64,000 bases of DNA from Geminicoccus roseus DSM 18922 (GTDB lineage Bacteria > Pseudomonadota > Alphaproteobacteria > Geminicoccales > Geminicoccaceae). Of the stretch, positions 16,425 to 23,771 are shown in pieces. The notes below the pieces were generated by a model. That model saw nothing but the letters and a program-made list of their open reading frames with translations. It made no database searches and was not told the DNA's origin. The stretch's first letter is position 1. Every line of letters starts with the position of its first letter. Made by a program: the position numbers and the translations under genes. The DNA lies in NCBI RefSeq assembly GCF_000427665.1, contig NZ_KE386572.1, positions 558,001 to 622,000 on the forward strand. Reading direction: 5' to 3'.

Positions 16425-17024
16425 ATGCGTCTTGTTCTTGCCGCCGTCGCGGCGGTCTCGCTGCCCCTCGTTGCAGCCTGTAGTCCGGACATGGGCTCAG
16501 GTACACCTGCCGCGACCGCCTCCACCGCTCCGACCACCGTGTCGGAGGTCAGCCAGGAAGTTCTGGCCACGGTGGAAGGCGTCGACATGAGCAGCCGCAT
16601 CCTGACCCTGCGCCGTCCGGATGGCACCAAGGAAGTCGTCTATGCGCCCGCCGAGGTGAAGAACCTCCCGCAGGTCCAGATCGGCGACCAGGTCGTCGTG
16701 ACCTACGTGGCCTCGATCAGCGCAGCCAAGATAGGCAGCGACGCTGTGCCCACGGCTGTCCTGGACGAGGGCGTGATGGCAGCCCCCGAGGGAGGGAAGC
16801 CGGGTGTCGCTGCCGGCAGCACCGTCACCACGACCGTCACCGTCGAGGACTACGACCCGTCGACCCACATCGTCACCTTCACCGGCCCGAACGGTATGCA
16901 GCGTACCGCCGAGATCCAGCGGCCCGAGATGCGAGCCTTGGCTGGCAGCCTGAAGAAGGGCGATCAGGTCGAAGTCATCCTGAGTGAAGCAGCGGCCGTG
17001 ACCATCCAGCGGCCGGAGTCCTGA
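16425..17024 (+). CDS. Lipoprotein with two tandem OB-like repeats
   Basis: 199 aa with a short signal peptide and lipobox LVAAC (cleavage before Cys17), then a Thr/Ala linker. Two repeats of about 60 residues follow, each starting with a V-E-(G/D)-x-D-x-x-x-(R/H)-I-(L/V)-T strand and ending in a G-D-Q-V strand (IGDQVVVTYVAS and KKGDQVEVILSE). This resembles the DUF5666-type beta-barrel; the role is unknown. ATG 16425 follows a GAGGAGAG ribosome site, which rules out the longer upstream frame. Probably anchored in the outer membrane; nothing in the neighbourhood suggests a partner. Confidence 0.75.
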   Translation: MRLVLAAVAAVSLPLVAACSPDMGSGTPAATASTAPTTVSEVSQEVLATVEGVDMSSRILTLRRPDGTKEVVYAPAEVKNLPQVQIGDQVVVTYVASISAAKIGSDAVPTAVLDEGVMAAPEGGKPGVAAGSTVTTTVTVEDYDPSTHIVTFTGPNGMQRTAEIQRPEMRALAGSLKKGDQVEVILSEAAAVTIQRPES

Positions 17025-17029
17025 AATGA

Positions 17030-17065
17030 GGCGGCGCAGCCGGGCAGAACCCAGCTGCGCACGCC
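17030..17065. terminator. Bidirectional hairpin between convergent genes
   Basis: GGCG-GCGCAGC (17030-17040) pairs with GCTGCGC-A-CGCC (17054-17065), an 11-bp stem with one bulged A, exactly between two convergent stop codons. Confidence 0.65.
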
Positions 17066-17069
17066 AAAG

Positions 17070-17456
17070 TCACTCCCGCGCCGCGAACACCTCCTTGGCG
17101 GCGAACAGCCCGTTGAGCGCTGCCGGGAAGCCGGCATAGACTGCCATCTGGATGATGGTCTCGGTGATCTCGTCACGGGTGAGACCAACGTTCAGCCCGG
17201 CTTCGATATGCACCTTCAACTGCGGGGTTGCTGTGCCCATCGCGGTCAATGCCGCGATGGTGGCAATCTCGCGGCTGCGCAGGTCGAGGCCCGGCCGCGT
17301 GTAGACGTCCCCGAACGGGAACTCGATGAGCATCTTCGCGAAATCGGGCGCAATTTCGGCCAGCGCCTCGATCACCCGCTCGCCGGCCTTCCCGTCGATC
17401 TCAGCCAGCGCCCGCGCGCCGCGCGTGTAGCGGTCGTCCACCTGGTTGCTCTGCAT
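17070..17456 (-). CDS. Carboxymuconolactone decarboxylase (CMD/AhpD-fold) family protein
   Basis: 128-aa single CMD domain: FPFGDVYTRPGLDLRSREIATIAALTAMGTATPQLKVHIEAGLNVGLTRDEI, then IIQMAVYAGFPAALNGLFAAKEVF. The family includes 4-carboxymuconolactone decarboxylases and AhpD-like thiol oxidoreductases. The redox CxxC of AhpD is absent, while the His of KVHIEAGLNVG is present, so a decarboxylase- or lyase-like role fits better. Start ATG 17456 follows GGAGGAG and lies inside the merR gene. It is the second gene of the merR operon; such MerR-CMD pairs usually respond to reactive aldehydes or electrophiles, an inference here. Confidence 0.85.
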   Translation of the reverse strand: MQSNQVDDRYTRGARALAEIDGKAGERVIEALAEIAPDFAKMLIEFPFGDVYTRPGLDLRSREIATIAALTAMGTATPQLKVHIEAGLNVGLTRDEITETIIQMAVYAGFPAALNGLFAAKEVFAARE

Positions 17457-17820
17457 CGTCGATCTCCTCCGCATCCAGACCGCCGTAACTGGCGATCTTG
17501 CTGTCGAGGACGCGAAGGCAGGCCTGCTGCTCGGCCACGTGGGCACGCACCCGCTCGCGATGCGCCCGCAGGATGGCCTGGCGCTCGCTTGCGGTTCCGG
17601 CGCCCGCCATACGCAGACGTGCGTAGTGCAGCATCTCGCGGATCGGCATGCCGGTGGTCTTGAGGCGGCCCAGGAACTCGATCCATACCAGGATGGAGGG
17701 GTCATAGTCCCGTTGCTTCGCCTGCGTGCGCACGGCGAACGGCAACAGCCCGATCCGCTCATAGTAGCGGATCGTATGGGCGCTGAGGCCGCTCCTCCGT
17801 GCCAGCTCACCGATCCTCAT
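17401..17820 (-). CDS. MerR-family regulator
   Basis: 139 aa. The MerR DNA-binding domain is complete (MRIGELARRSGLSAHTIRYYERIGLLP), followed by the wing and a long dimerisation helix. There is no metal-binding Cys pair of the CueR/MerR kind; a single Cys (QQACLRV) near residue 109 could be a sensor, as in the NmlR/AdhR branch. The last about 20 residues overlap the downstream CMD gene by 56 bases and look unstructured. Autoregulation through the dyad at 17861-17876 is likely. Confidence 0.88.
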   Translation of the reverse strand: MRIGELARRSGLSAHTIRYYERIGLLPFAVRTQAKQRDYDPSILVWIEFLGRLKTTGMPIREMLHYARLRMAGAGTASERQAILRAHRERVRAHVAEQQACLRVLDSKIASYGGLDAEEIDDAEQPGGRPLHARRAGAG

Positions 17821-17850
17821 CGCCTGCCTTCGACGTCATGGACGATCAGG

Positions 17851-17881
17851 CTCATACGAGTTCGAGCGCACTCGAAGTCAA
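17851..17881 (-). promoter_or_regulatory. MerR-type promoter and operator
   Basis: On the minus strand TTGACT (17881-17876) and TATGAG (17856-17851) are separated by 19 bp, the over-long spacer characteristic of MerR-activated promoters. A perfect dyad TTCGAG-N4-CTCGAA (17861-17876) fills the spacer. It precedes merR and the CMD gene. A short 6-bp stem (17881-17886 / 17900-17905) just upstream may end the dhaL transcript. Confidence 0.75.
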
Positions 17882-17923
17882 CCGCCAATGCAGGCTTCCG
17901 GCGGTGGTCCCGTCAGGTCCGAC

Positions 17924-18553
17924 CTATGCCTCGGTGGCGGTCGCGAACGCGTCCAGGATGATGCTGACCGAGATCGCGCCGGGATCGGGATGGCCCAGGG
18001 CACGCTCGCCCAGGGTCCGCGCCCGGCCGAACTGGGCCACCATGTCCTTGGTCTTCTCCACTCCTTCCTCGGCGGCCTTGGCAGCTGCCCGGGCGGCTGC
18101 GGGAAGGCCGGCTTCGGCATAGGAGCGCGCTGCCTGGGCCGCCGGCGCCAGCGCGTCGAGCATGGTCTTGTGACCGGGCTCGGCCTTGCCGCGCGCCTGG
18201 ACCGCCTTCTGTCCCTCTTCCAGCGCCGTGGCATAGGCCGGGGCATCCAGCCCGTCCTCCGGCAGCACCTTGCCGGCCCCGGTGAAGAAGGTGCCGAACA
18301 CCGCGCCGGAGGCGCCGCCGCTGGTGCTGACGATCGCCATGCCGACCGTCTTGAATAGGTCGCCCACCGTAGCGGCAGGCTTCTTGTCGAGCGCCTCCTT
18401 GGCCGCCTTGAAGCCCCGCGCCATGCCGAGGCCATGGTCGCCGTCGCCGATCGCCTGGTCGGCCTTGGTCAGGCGCTCGGTGCTGGCGATGATGGCGTCG
18501 GCGGCGGCCAGGAGCGCGGCCTTGGTCTGGTCGACGGTGAGGCGGTCGGACAT
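17924..18553 (-). CDS. dhaL: Dihydroxyacetone kinase subunit DhaL-like
   Basis: 209 aa, the nucleotide-binding subunit of a split dihydroxyacetone-type kinase. ADQAIGDGDHGLGMARG supplies the three Mg-ADP aspartates (D32, D37, D39), and the TSGGASGAVFGTFFTGAG loop matches the lid and phosphate contacts. Last gene of a leftward operon, eight bases after dhaK. In E. coli the phosphoryl group comes from PEP through DhaM; no dhaM, EI or HPr gene is present in the window, so ATP dependence or a remote PTS partner is possible. The substrate may be dihydroxyacetone or a tetrulose such as erythrulose. Confidence 0.92.
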   Translation of the reverse strand: MSDRLTVDQTKAALLAAADAIIASTERLTKADQAIGDGDHGLGMARGFKAAKEALDKKPAATVGDLFKTVGMAIVSTSGGASGAVFGTFFTGAGKVLPEDGLDAPAYATALEEGQKAVQARGKAEPGHKTMLDALAPAAQAARSYAEAGLPAAARAAAKAAEEGVEKTKDMVAQFGRARTLGERALGHPDPGAISVSIILDAFATATEA

Positions 18554-18561
18554 CGGGAACC

Positions 18562-19557
18562 TCAGTGCTGGGTGAACGGAAGCGACTGGCAGGGCGCCTC
18601 GATCAGGCGCTCCAGCTCGTCGTCGAGACGGACCAGGGTAATCGAGAAGCCGGCCATCTCCTGGGACGTGAAGTACGCGCCCATGTCGGTGCGCGCCACC
18701 TCGATCCCGTACCCGGCCAGGAGGGCGCGAGCCCTGCGGTTGACGATCAGAAGCTCCATCTGGGTGGTGGCGCCCAGGTTGTTGAGCAGCATGGCGACCC
18801 GGTCGCCCTTCTGGAATGGCAGGTCGCGCACCAGCCGGTCGATCATCTTGGTGGTCAGTTCGTCGGCGGGCATCAGGTCCGAGCGCTCCACCCCGGCCTC
18901 GCCGTGAACGCCCAGGCCGATCTCGATCTCGCCCTCTCCCAGCTCGAAGGTCGGCTCGCCGGTCTCGGGCAGCGAGCCTGCCCGTACCGCGACCCCGATC
19001 GTGCGGACGTTGGCCTGGGCCTTGCGCACCACCGCCTCGGCTTCCTCCAGGGTCTTCGCCTCGGCGCAGGCCGCACCGGCGATCTTGACCATGTAGAAGG
19101 CACCGCCGATGCCGCGCCGCCCCTCGAGGTCCGGCGTGGCCACATCGTCGGTGACCAGGACGGTCCGCACCTCGATCCCGTCCTCGGCCGCCATCTCCGC
19201 GGCCATGTCGAAGTTCAGCACGTCCCCGGCATAGTTGCCGTAGAGATAGAGGACCCCCTTGCCACGGTCGGCGGCCTTGGTGGCTTCGTGGATGAAGTTC
19301 GGTGGCGGCGAGGCGAAGATGTTGCCGGCCACGCTGACATCGGCCAGCCCCTTGCCGACATAGGCGGAGTACATCGGCTCGTGGCCGGACCCGCCACCGA
19401 CCAGGAGCGCCACCTTGCCCTCCTCGATCTCGGACCGGATCAGGACGGGCACGTCGTCGAGCTTGCGCAGCCTGCCATGCGACGCCAGCACCAGCCCGTC
19501 GAGCACCTCGGCAACGATGTTTTCGGGGTCGTTGATGATCTTCTGGATCTTGGACAT
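18562..19557 (-). CDS. dhaK: Dihydroxyacetone/tetrulose kinase subunit DhaK-like
   Basis: 331 aa. The substrate-binding subunit carries the covalent hemiaminal His in GLGVHGEAGVER; it falls at residue 218, the same number as in E. coli DhaK. GGGSGHEP (54-61) and NYAGDVLNF (108-116) hold the other active-site His and Asp. Together with DhaL it phosphorylates the terminal hydroxyl of a short ketose. Related DhaK/L pairs next to ABC importers have been shown elsewhere to be erythrulose kinases, so the annotation 'dihydroxyacetone' is not certain. It follows the importer genes directly (seven bases after the small membrane protein). Confidence 0.93.
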   Translation of the reverse strand: MSKIQKIINDPENIVAEVLDGLVLASHGRLRKLDDVPVLIRSEIEEGKVALLVGGGSGHEPMYSAYVGKGLADVSVAGNIFASPPPNFIHEATKAADRGKGVLYLYGNYAGDVLNFDMAAEMAAEDGIEVRTVLVTDDVATPDLEGRRGIGGAFYMVKIAGAACAEAKTLEEAEAVVRKAQANVRTIGVAVRAGSLPETGEPTFELGEGEIEIGLGVHGEAGVERSDLMPADELTTKMIDRLVRDLPFQKGDRVAMLLNNLGATTQMELLIVNRRARALLAGYGIEVARTDMGAYFTSQEMAGFSITLVRLDDELERLIEAPCQSLPFTQH

Positions 19558-19564
19558 GGAGGCC

Positions 19565-19750
19565 TCAGGAATTCGGGTCGGAGGTGGGCTTGGGCGGCGA
19601 GAGGTGATCCAGCACGATGAACAGGATCACGCCGGCCAGGATGACCGGAAAGCCGGAGCTGTACAGCAGCTCGGAGAAGGGCTGGCACATCATCACGACG
19701 CCCAGCAGGATCGCGGCCGTGGCGACGTGATACCAGGTCTGGCGGGTCAT
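19565..19750 (-). CDS. Small two-helix membrane protein of the sugar-importer operon
   Basis: 61 aa with two hydrophobic segments (about residues 6-24 and 34-50) and a Pro/Asp-rich tail. Its ATG overlaps the TGA of the ATPase gene by four bases (ATGA), showing translational coupling. Glycerol importer operons of rhizobia carry a similar small membrane gene (DUF2160 type) between transporter and enzyme genes. This one is shorter, so family membership is not claimed. It may be an accessory subunit of the importer. Confidence 0.7.
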   Translation of the reverse strand: MTRQTWYHVATAAILLGVVMMCQPFSELLYSSGFPVILAGVILFIVLDHLSPPKPTSDPNS

Positions 19751-20835
19751 GCGGCTCTCCTGCCTTCGGGCGGGCCGACACGCTTGCCGGTGCCGGCATC
19801 GAAATGGAACTCCTTGCCCGGCGGCAGGCGGAACCAGATCGAATCGCCCTGCTGCACCGACAGGTCGAGTTCGACCACCTTGCGGAAGCGATGGCCGCCG
19901 GCACGGATCTCGATGGCCTTGTCCCGGCCGCGGAAATCGGTGGCCCAGACCTTGCCCTCGACAAAGCCGTGGGCGGCCTTCACCGACAGTTCCAGGTCCT
20001 CCGGCCAGATGCCCACGATCAGTTCCTGCCCTTGCGGGCCAACCGGCGGCAGCACGATCGGCAATCCCTCGATGCCGGTGCCGTCGCGGCCGGTCCGGGC
20101 CGGGAACTGCGCCATGGACGGGCTGCCGACGAGCTTGCCCACCGAGGCATGCTGCGGGTCCTCGATGATCTGGCCGATCGTGGCGCACTGCAGGATGCTG
20201 CCGTTCTCGATCAGCGCCATGCGGGTCGCAATCGCGGCGGCGCTGGGATAGTCGTGAGAGGCATAGACCACCGTCGCACCGGTCGCCTGGTACATCGCCT
20301 TGATCTCGCCCTGCAGGCTTTCCCGCAGCTTCAGGTCGAGGGCCGAGAGCGGCTCGTCCAGCAGATAGACGCGCGGCCGGCGCACCAAGGCACGGGCAAT
20401 CGCGACCCGCTGCTTCTCCCCGCCGGACAACTGTTCGATCCGCCGGTCCAAGAGGTGGGCGATGCGCAGCGTCCGGGCAGCCTGATCGACCTCGCGCTTC
20501 ACCTCGTCCTCGGGCCGCCGATAGATCGGCGAGCGCAGCGGGAAGGCGATGTTGTCGAACACCGGCAGAGTCGGCAGCAGGTTGAACCCTTCGAACACCA
20601 CCGCCACGTCGCGCTCGCGCGGCGAGGTGTGGGTGACGTCCTGGTTGTCCAGATGAACGGAGCCCTTGTCCGGCTTCTCCAGGCCCGAGATGCAGCGCAG
20701 GGTCGTGGTCTTGCCGGCGCCGGTCGGGCCAAGAAGAGCCAGGACCTCGCCTTCTTCCAGGTCGAAGCTGATGTCGCGCAGCGCCTGCTTGATGCCGAAG
20801 GACTTGGACAGGCCGTTCAGTCGGAGCACCGTCAT
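19747..20835 (-). CDS. ABC transporter ATP-binding protein (MalK/UgpC type), ATPase A of an unequal pair
   Basis: 362 aa: an ATPase domain followed by a C-terminal OB/TOBE domain (IVGIWPEDLELSV onwards). Walker A GPTGAGKT (36-43), signature LSGGEKQ (134-140), Walker B VYLLDEP (154-160) and H-loop YASHD are intact. The Q-loop residue is Glu (VVFEGFNLLP, E82) instead of Gln. It forms a probable heterodimer with the ATPase at 20839-21918, as in the GlpS/GlpT glycerol importer of rhizobia. The gene lies three bases after that ATPase gene. Confidence 0.92.
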   Translation of the reverse strand: MTVLRLNGLSKSFGIKQALRDISFDLEEGEVLALLGPTGAGKTTTLRCISGLEKPDKGSVHLDNQDVTHTSPRERDVAVVFEGFNLLPTLPVFDNIAFPLRSPIYRRPEDEVKREVDQAARTLRIAHLLDRRIEQLSGGEKQRVAIARALVRRPRVYLLDEPLSALDLKLRESLQGEIKAMYQATGATVVYASHDYPSAAAIATRMALIENGSILQCATIGQIIEDPQHASVGKLVGSPSMAQFPARTGRDGTGIEGLPIVLPPVGPQGQELIVGIWPEDLELSVKAAHGFVEGKVWATDFRGRDKAIEIRAGGHRFRKVVELDLSVQQGDSIWFRLPPGKEFHFDAGTGKRVGPPEGRRAA

Positions 20836-20838
20836 TGT

Positions 20839-21918
20839 TCAGGCCACCGGCAGTCGCACGCCATCCGGCGTGAAGTAGAAGATCTTGGCGGGATCGAGAT
20901 GCATCGTATCAGGCACCTGATCTTCCGGACCGGGCGGCAGCACGCCCTTCCAGACCTGTCCGGACAGCTCGAAGTCGACGAAGCGCTCCCGGCCGATGGC
21001 GTAGCTCGTAGGACGATGCACCGGGATGGCGCCATAGTCACCCTGGGATGCGGGGGTGAGCGAATGGGGCCGGATGCCGACCTTGCCGCGCGGCAGCCCG
21101 CTCCTGCGCAGGGCAGCCAGGTGCCGGTCCGGCAGGCGAATCGGGACCTGGGCATCGCCGAGCACGACCCCCTCATCGGTGAAGGCCGCATCGATCAGGT
21201 TGACGCTGGGCGAGCCGATGAAATGGGCGGCGAACTCGTCGACCGGATCGTCGAACAGCTCGGCGGGCGGACCGGCTTGGACGATCTTGCCGTTGCGCAT
21301 CAGAACGACCCGGTCGGCCAGCGACATCGCCTCACGCTGGTCGTGGGTGACGTGGATCGTCGTCATGCCCAGCTCCTTCTGAAGGTGGCGGAGCTCCCAG
21401 CGCATCTCCTCGCGGAACTGCTCGTCGATCGCCGACAGAGGCTCATCCAGGAGCAGGACGCGCGGCTCGCGGACGACTGCCCGGGCGAGCGCCGCCTTCT
21501 GCCTGGCGCCTGGCGGCAGCGTGCCCGGGCGGCGGTCGAGGATCTCGTCCAGGTCGAAGATCTTGTTCATCCACGCGATCTTGCGGGTGATGTCAGCCTT
21601 GCTCTCCCCCCTCGCCCGCAACGGGAAGGCGATGTTGTCGCGCACCCTGAGATGCGGGTAGAGCGAGACGAACTGGAAGACCATCGCCACCTGACGGACA
21701 CGGGGCGGCAGGTGAGAGACCTCGTCCTGGTCGAACAGGATCTTGCCGGAGGTCGGCTGCTCCAGGCCCGCGATGCAGCGCAGGGTGGTGGTCTTGCCGC
21801 ATCCCGAAGGGCCGAGCAGCACCACGAACTCGCCCTGCTCGAAGGCGATCGAGATGTCGTCGACCGCCGCGACGGCGCCGAAGCGGACCGACAGGTTCTC
21901 CAGTGCTACGCGCGCCAT
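20839..21918 (-). CDS. ABC transporter ATP-binding protein (MalK/UgpC type), ATPase B with degenerate signature
   Basis: 359 aa with ATPase and TOBE domains. Walker A GPSGCGKT (36-43), a normal Q-loop (MVFQFVSLYP), Walker B VLLLDEP (154-160) and H-loop VTHDQREA are present. The ABC signature, however, reads LPPGARQ (134-140) instead of LSGGQ(R/Q)Q. In a heterodimer this defective signature faces the Walker A of the partner ATPase, whose Q-loop is also altered, so one composite ATP site is probably inactive. One base separates it from the upstream permease gene. Confidence 0.92.
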   Translation of the reverse strand: MARVALENLSVRFGAVAAVDDISIAFEQGEFVVLLGPSGCGKTTTLRCIAGLEQPTSGKILFDQDEVSHLPPRVRQVAMVFQFVSLYPHLRVRDNIAFPLRARGESKADITRKIAWMNKIFDLDEILDRRPGTLPPGARQKAALARAVVREPRVLLLDEPLSAIDEQFREEMRWELRHLQKELGMTTIHVTHDQREAMSLADRVVLMRNGKIVQAGPPAELFDDPVDEFAAHFIGSPSVNLIDAAFTDEGVVLGDAQVPIRLPDRHLAALRRSGLPRGKVGIRPHSLTPASQGDYGAIPVHRPTSYAIGRERFVDFELSGQVWKGVLPPGPEDQVPDTMHLDPAKIFYFTPDGVRLPVA

Positions 21919-21919
21919 G

Positions 21920-22846
21920 TCAGTCCTGCCTGCCCTGCTGGGTGAGAAGCCGCACGAAGATCAGGGACAGCCCGGTGATGATCACCAGGATGATCACCGC
22001 GAACGCCGAAGCCTGGCCGGTATAGAAATGGCTGAACGCGATCTTGCCCAGGCGGAAGGCGACGGTCTCAGTGTCCGAGCCGGGCCCGCCCCCGGTCATC
22101 GCGAAGAACAGGTCGGACTGCTTGAAGGCGTCGATCAGGCGCAGGAGGAAGGCGATCAGGAGGATCGGCATCGACATCGGCAAGGTGACGCGGGTGAAGC
22201 GGAAGAACGGCGAGGCGCCGTCGATCTCGGCCGCCTCGTTGATGTCGGTGGGGATGCCGCGGAAGGCCGCGGTCGCCAGCAGGATCACGAACGGCGTCCA
22301 CATCCAGGCATCGGCGATGACCACGGCCCAGAGCGCGTTGGTCGGCACGCCCAGCCAGTCGATCTTCTCGAAGCCCAGGAGGGTGACGAGATAGTTCATC
22401 ACGCCCCACTCGGAGTTGAACATGTAGCGCCAGAGAAAGCCCACCACGATCGGGCAGAGCATCATCGGCAGCATGGCGACCGTGAACAGCAGGTCGCGGC
22501 CCCTGAAATTGCGCTGGAAGGCATAGGCGACCGCGACGCCGAGCAGGAACTGCACCACCACGGTGGCCAGCACGAACTGCCCGGTGAAGATGAAGCGCTC
22601 CCAGATCGAATCCCGCGACAGGAGCCGGATGTAATTGTCCAGGCCGATGAACTCCGAACCCTTGGCCGGGTTCAGGATCGAGAAGTTCAGGGTCGAGTAG
22701 TAGAGCAGCGAGATGAACGGGTAGGCCACCATCAGGATCAGGATGGCCAGCGCCGGCAGCATGAACAGGCCGCAGATGGTGCGGTCGGAAACCGCCTTGG
22801 GGATCTTCTTGCCGGGCGTCGCGGCCATGGGGATAGCCTGCCTCAT
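21920..22846 (-). CDS. Sugar ABC transporter permease (MalF/UgpA type)
   Basis: 308 aa with about six membrane segments. The ATPase-coupling EAA loop reads INEAAEIDGASPFFRFTRVTLPMSMP. Start ATG 22846 follows GGAGGAG and overlaps the previous permease's stop by four bases; the frame is open further upstream but that part lies inside the neighbouring gene. Partner of the permease at 22843-23703 in the DeoR-controlled polyol/ketose importer. Confidence 0.93.
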   Translation of the reverse strand: MRQAIPMAATPGKKIPKAVSDRTICGLFMLPALAILILMVAYPFISLLYYSTLNFSILNPAKGSEFIGLDNYIRLLSRDSIWERFIFTGQFVLATVVVQFLLGVAVAYAFQRNFRGRDLLFTVAMLPMMLCPIVVGFLWRYMFNSEWGVMNYLVTLLGFEKIDWLGVPTNALWAVVIADAWMWTPFVILLATAAFRGIPTDINEAAEIDGASPFFRFTRVTLPMSMPILLIAFLLRLIDAFKQSDLFFAMTGGGPGSDTETVAFRLGKIAFSHFYTGQASAFAVIILVIITGLSLIFVRLLTQQGRQD

Positions 22847-23703
22847 GTCCGGCTCCTCCCCAGCACGCCGAACGTCATGCCCATCAACAGGTACTTGCGG
22901 ATCATCCAGAAGAAGATCGCCACCGGGATTACCAGCACCACGCCGGCCGCACAGATCTGCGCCCACTCGATCCCGGTGGCGCCGGTCGCCGAGGAGATCT
23001 TGACCGGCAGGGTCTTGGCCTGGGTGGTGGCCAGGATCGTGGAGAAGGCGAACTCGTTCCAGGCGAAGATGAAGCAGAAGCCCGCGGTAGCGGCGATCCC
23101 GCCGCGCACCATCGGCAGGACCAGGTGCCAGAACGCGTAGAGACGGGTGTAGCCGTTCACCAGGGCGATGTTCTCGATCTCCTCCGGCACCCCGTCGAAG
23201 AAGCCCTTCATGATCCAGGTGGCGAGACCGAGATTGATGAAGATCATCACCAGGATCAGGCCGGTGCGGGTATCCGACAGGCCCAGGCGCGAGAACATCA
23301 CGTGGTAGAACACCAGGACCGCCACCGGCGGGATCATCCGGGTGGAGAGCGCAAAGAACATGAAGTCGTCGCGACCGCGAAAGGCGAAGCGCGAGCAGGC
23401 ATAGCCGGCCAAGGTACCGAACGCGACGGCCAGCGCCGTTCCGACCACCGAGATCACCACTGAATTGATCAGCGCGTCGGTCAGTCCCATGGCCGTCGCG
23501 GTCTGCGCGGCCTCGCCCAGGCCGAACACCGCGCGATAGCCGGTGAGATCAGGCGAGAAGATCAAGCTGGGCGGCCAGGTGAACAGTTCCTGGCGATCCT
23601 TCAGGGACGAGAGCACCAGCCACAGCAGCGGCCCGCAGGCGTAGAGCATGTAGATGCCGATGACGATCGCCGGCAGCACGATCGGTTGGCGATGAAGCGA
23701 CAT
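22843..23703 (-). CDS. Sugar ABC transporter permease (MalG/UgpE type)
   Basis: 286 aa, six predicted membrane segments. EAA loop: EEIENIALVNGYTRLYAFWHLVLPM; the usual EAA is replaced by ENIA. The C-terminal part (FCFIFAWNEFAFSTIL) is typical of MalG-like subunits. It is separated from the binding-protein gene by 68 bases containing a very strong hairpin. Confidence 0.92.
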   Translation of the reverse strand: MSLHRQPIVLPAIVIGIYMLYACGPLLWLVLSSLKDRQELFTWPPSLIFSPDLTGYRAVFGLGEAAQTATAMGLTDALINSVVISVVGTALAVAFGTLAGYACSRFAFRGRDDFMFFALSTRMIPPVAVLVFYHVMFSRLGLSDTRTGLILVMIFINLGLATWIMKGFFDGVPEEIENIALVNGYTRLYAFWHLVLPMVRGGIAATAGFCFIFAWNEFAFSTILATTQAKTLPVKISSATGATGIEWAQICAAGVVLVIPVAIFFWMIRKYLLMGMTFGVLGRSRT

Positions 23704-23733
23704 GGGCTAGGATCTCGTCCGTGGCTTGGGTCA

Positions 23734-23763
23734 GGACGACGCCCACCTCGGTGGGCGTCGTCC
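23734..23763 (-). terminator. Strong intra-operon hairpin downstream of the binding-protein gene
   Basis: A perfect 14-bp inverted repeat (23734-23747 / 23750-23763) with only two bases between the arms, directly after the binding-protein stop codon and without a T run. It probably acts as a partial terminator or 3' stabiliser that keeps binding-protein mRNA above that of the permeases, as in malE-malF. Confidence 0.7.
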
Positions 23764-23771
23764 CCGGTCGG

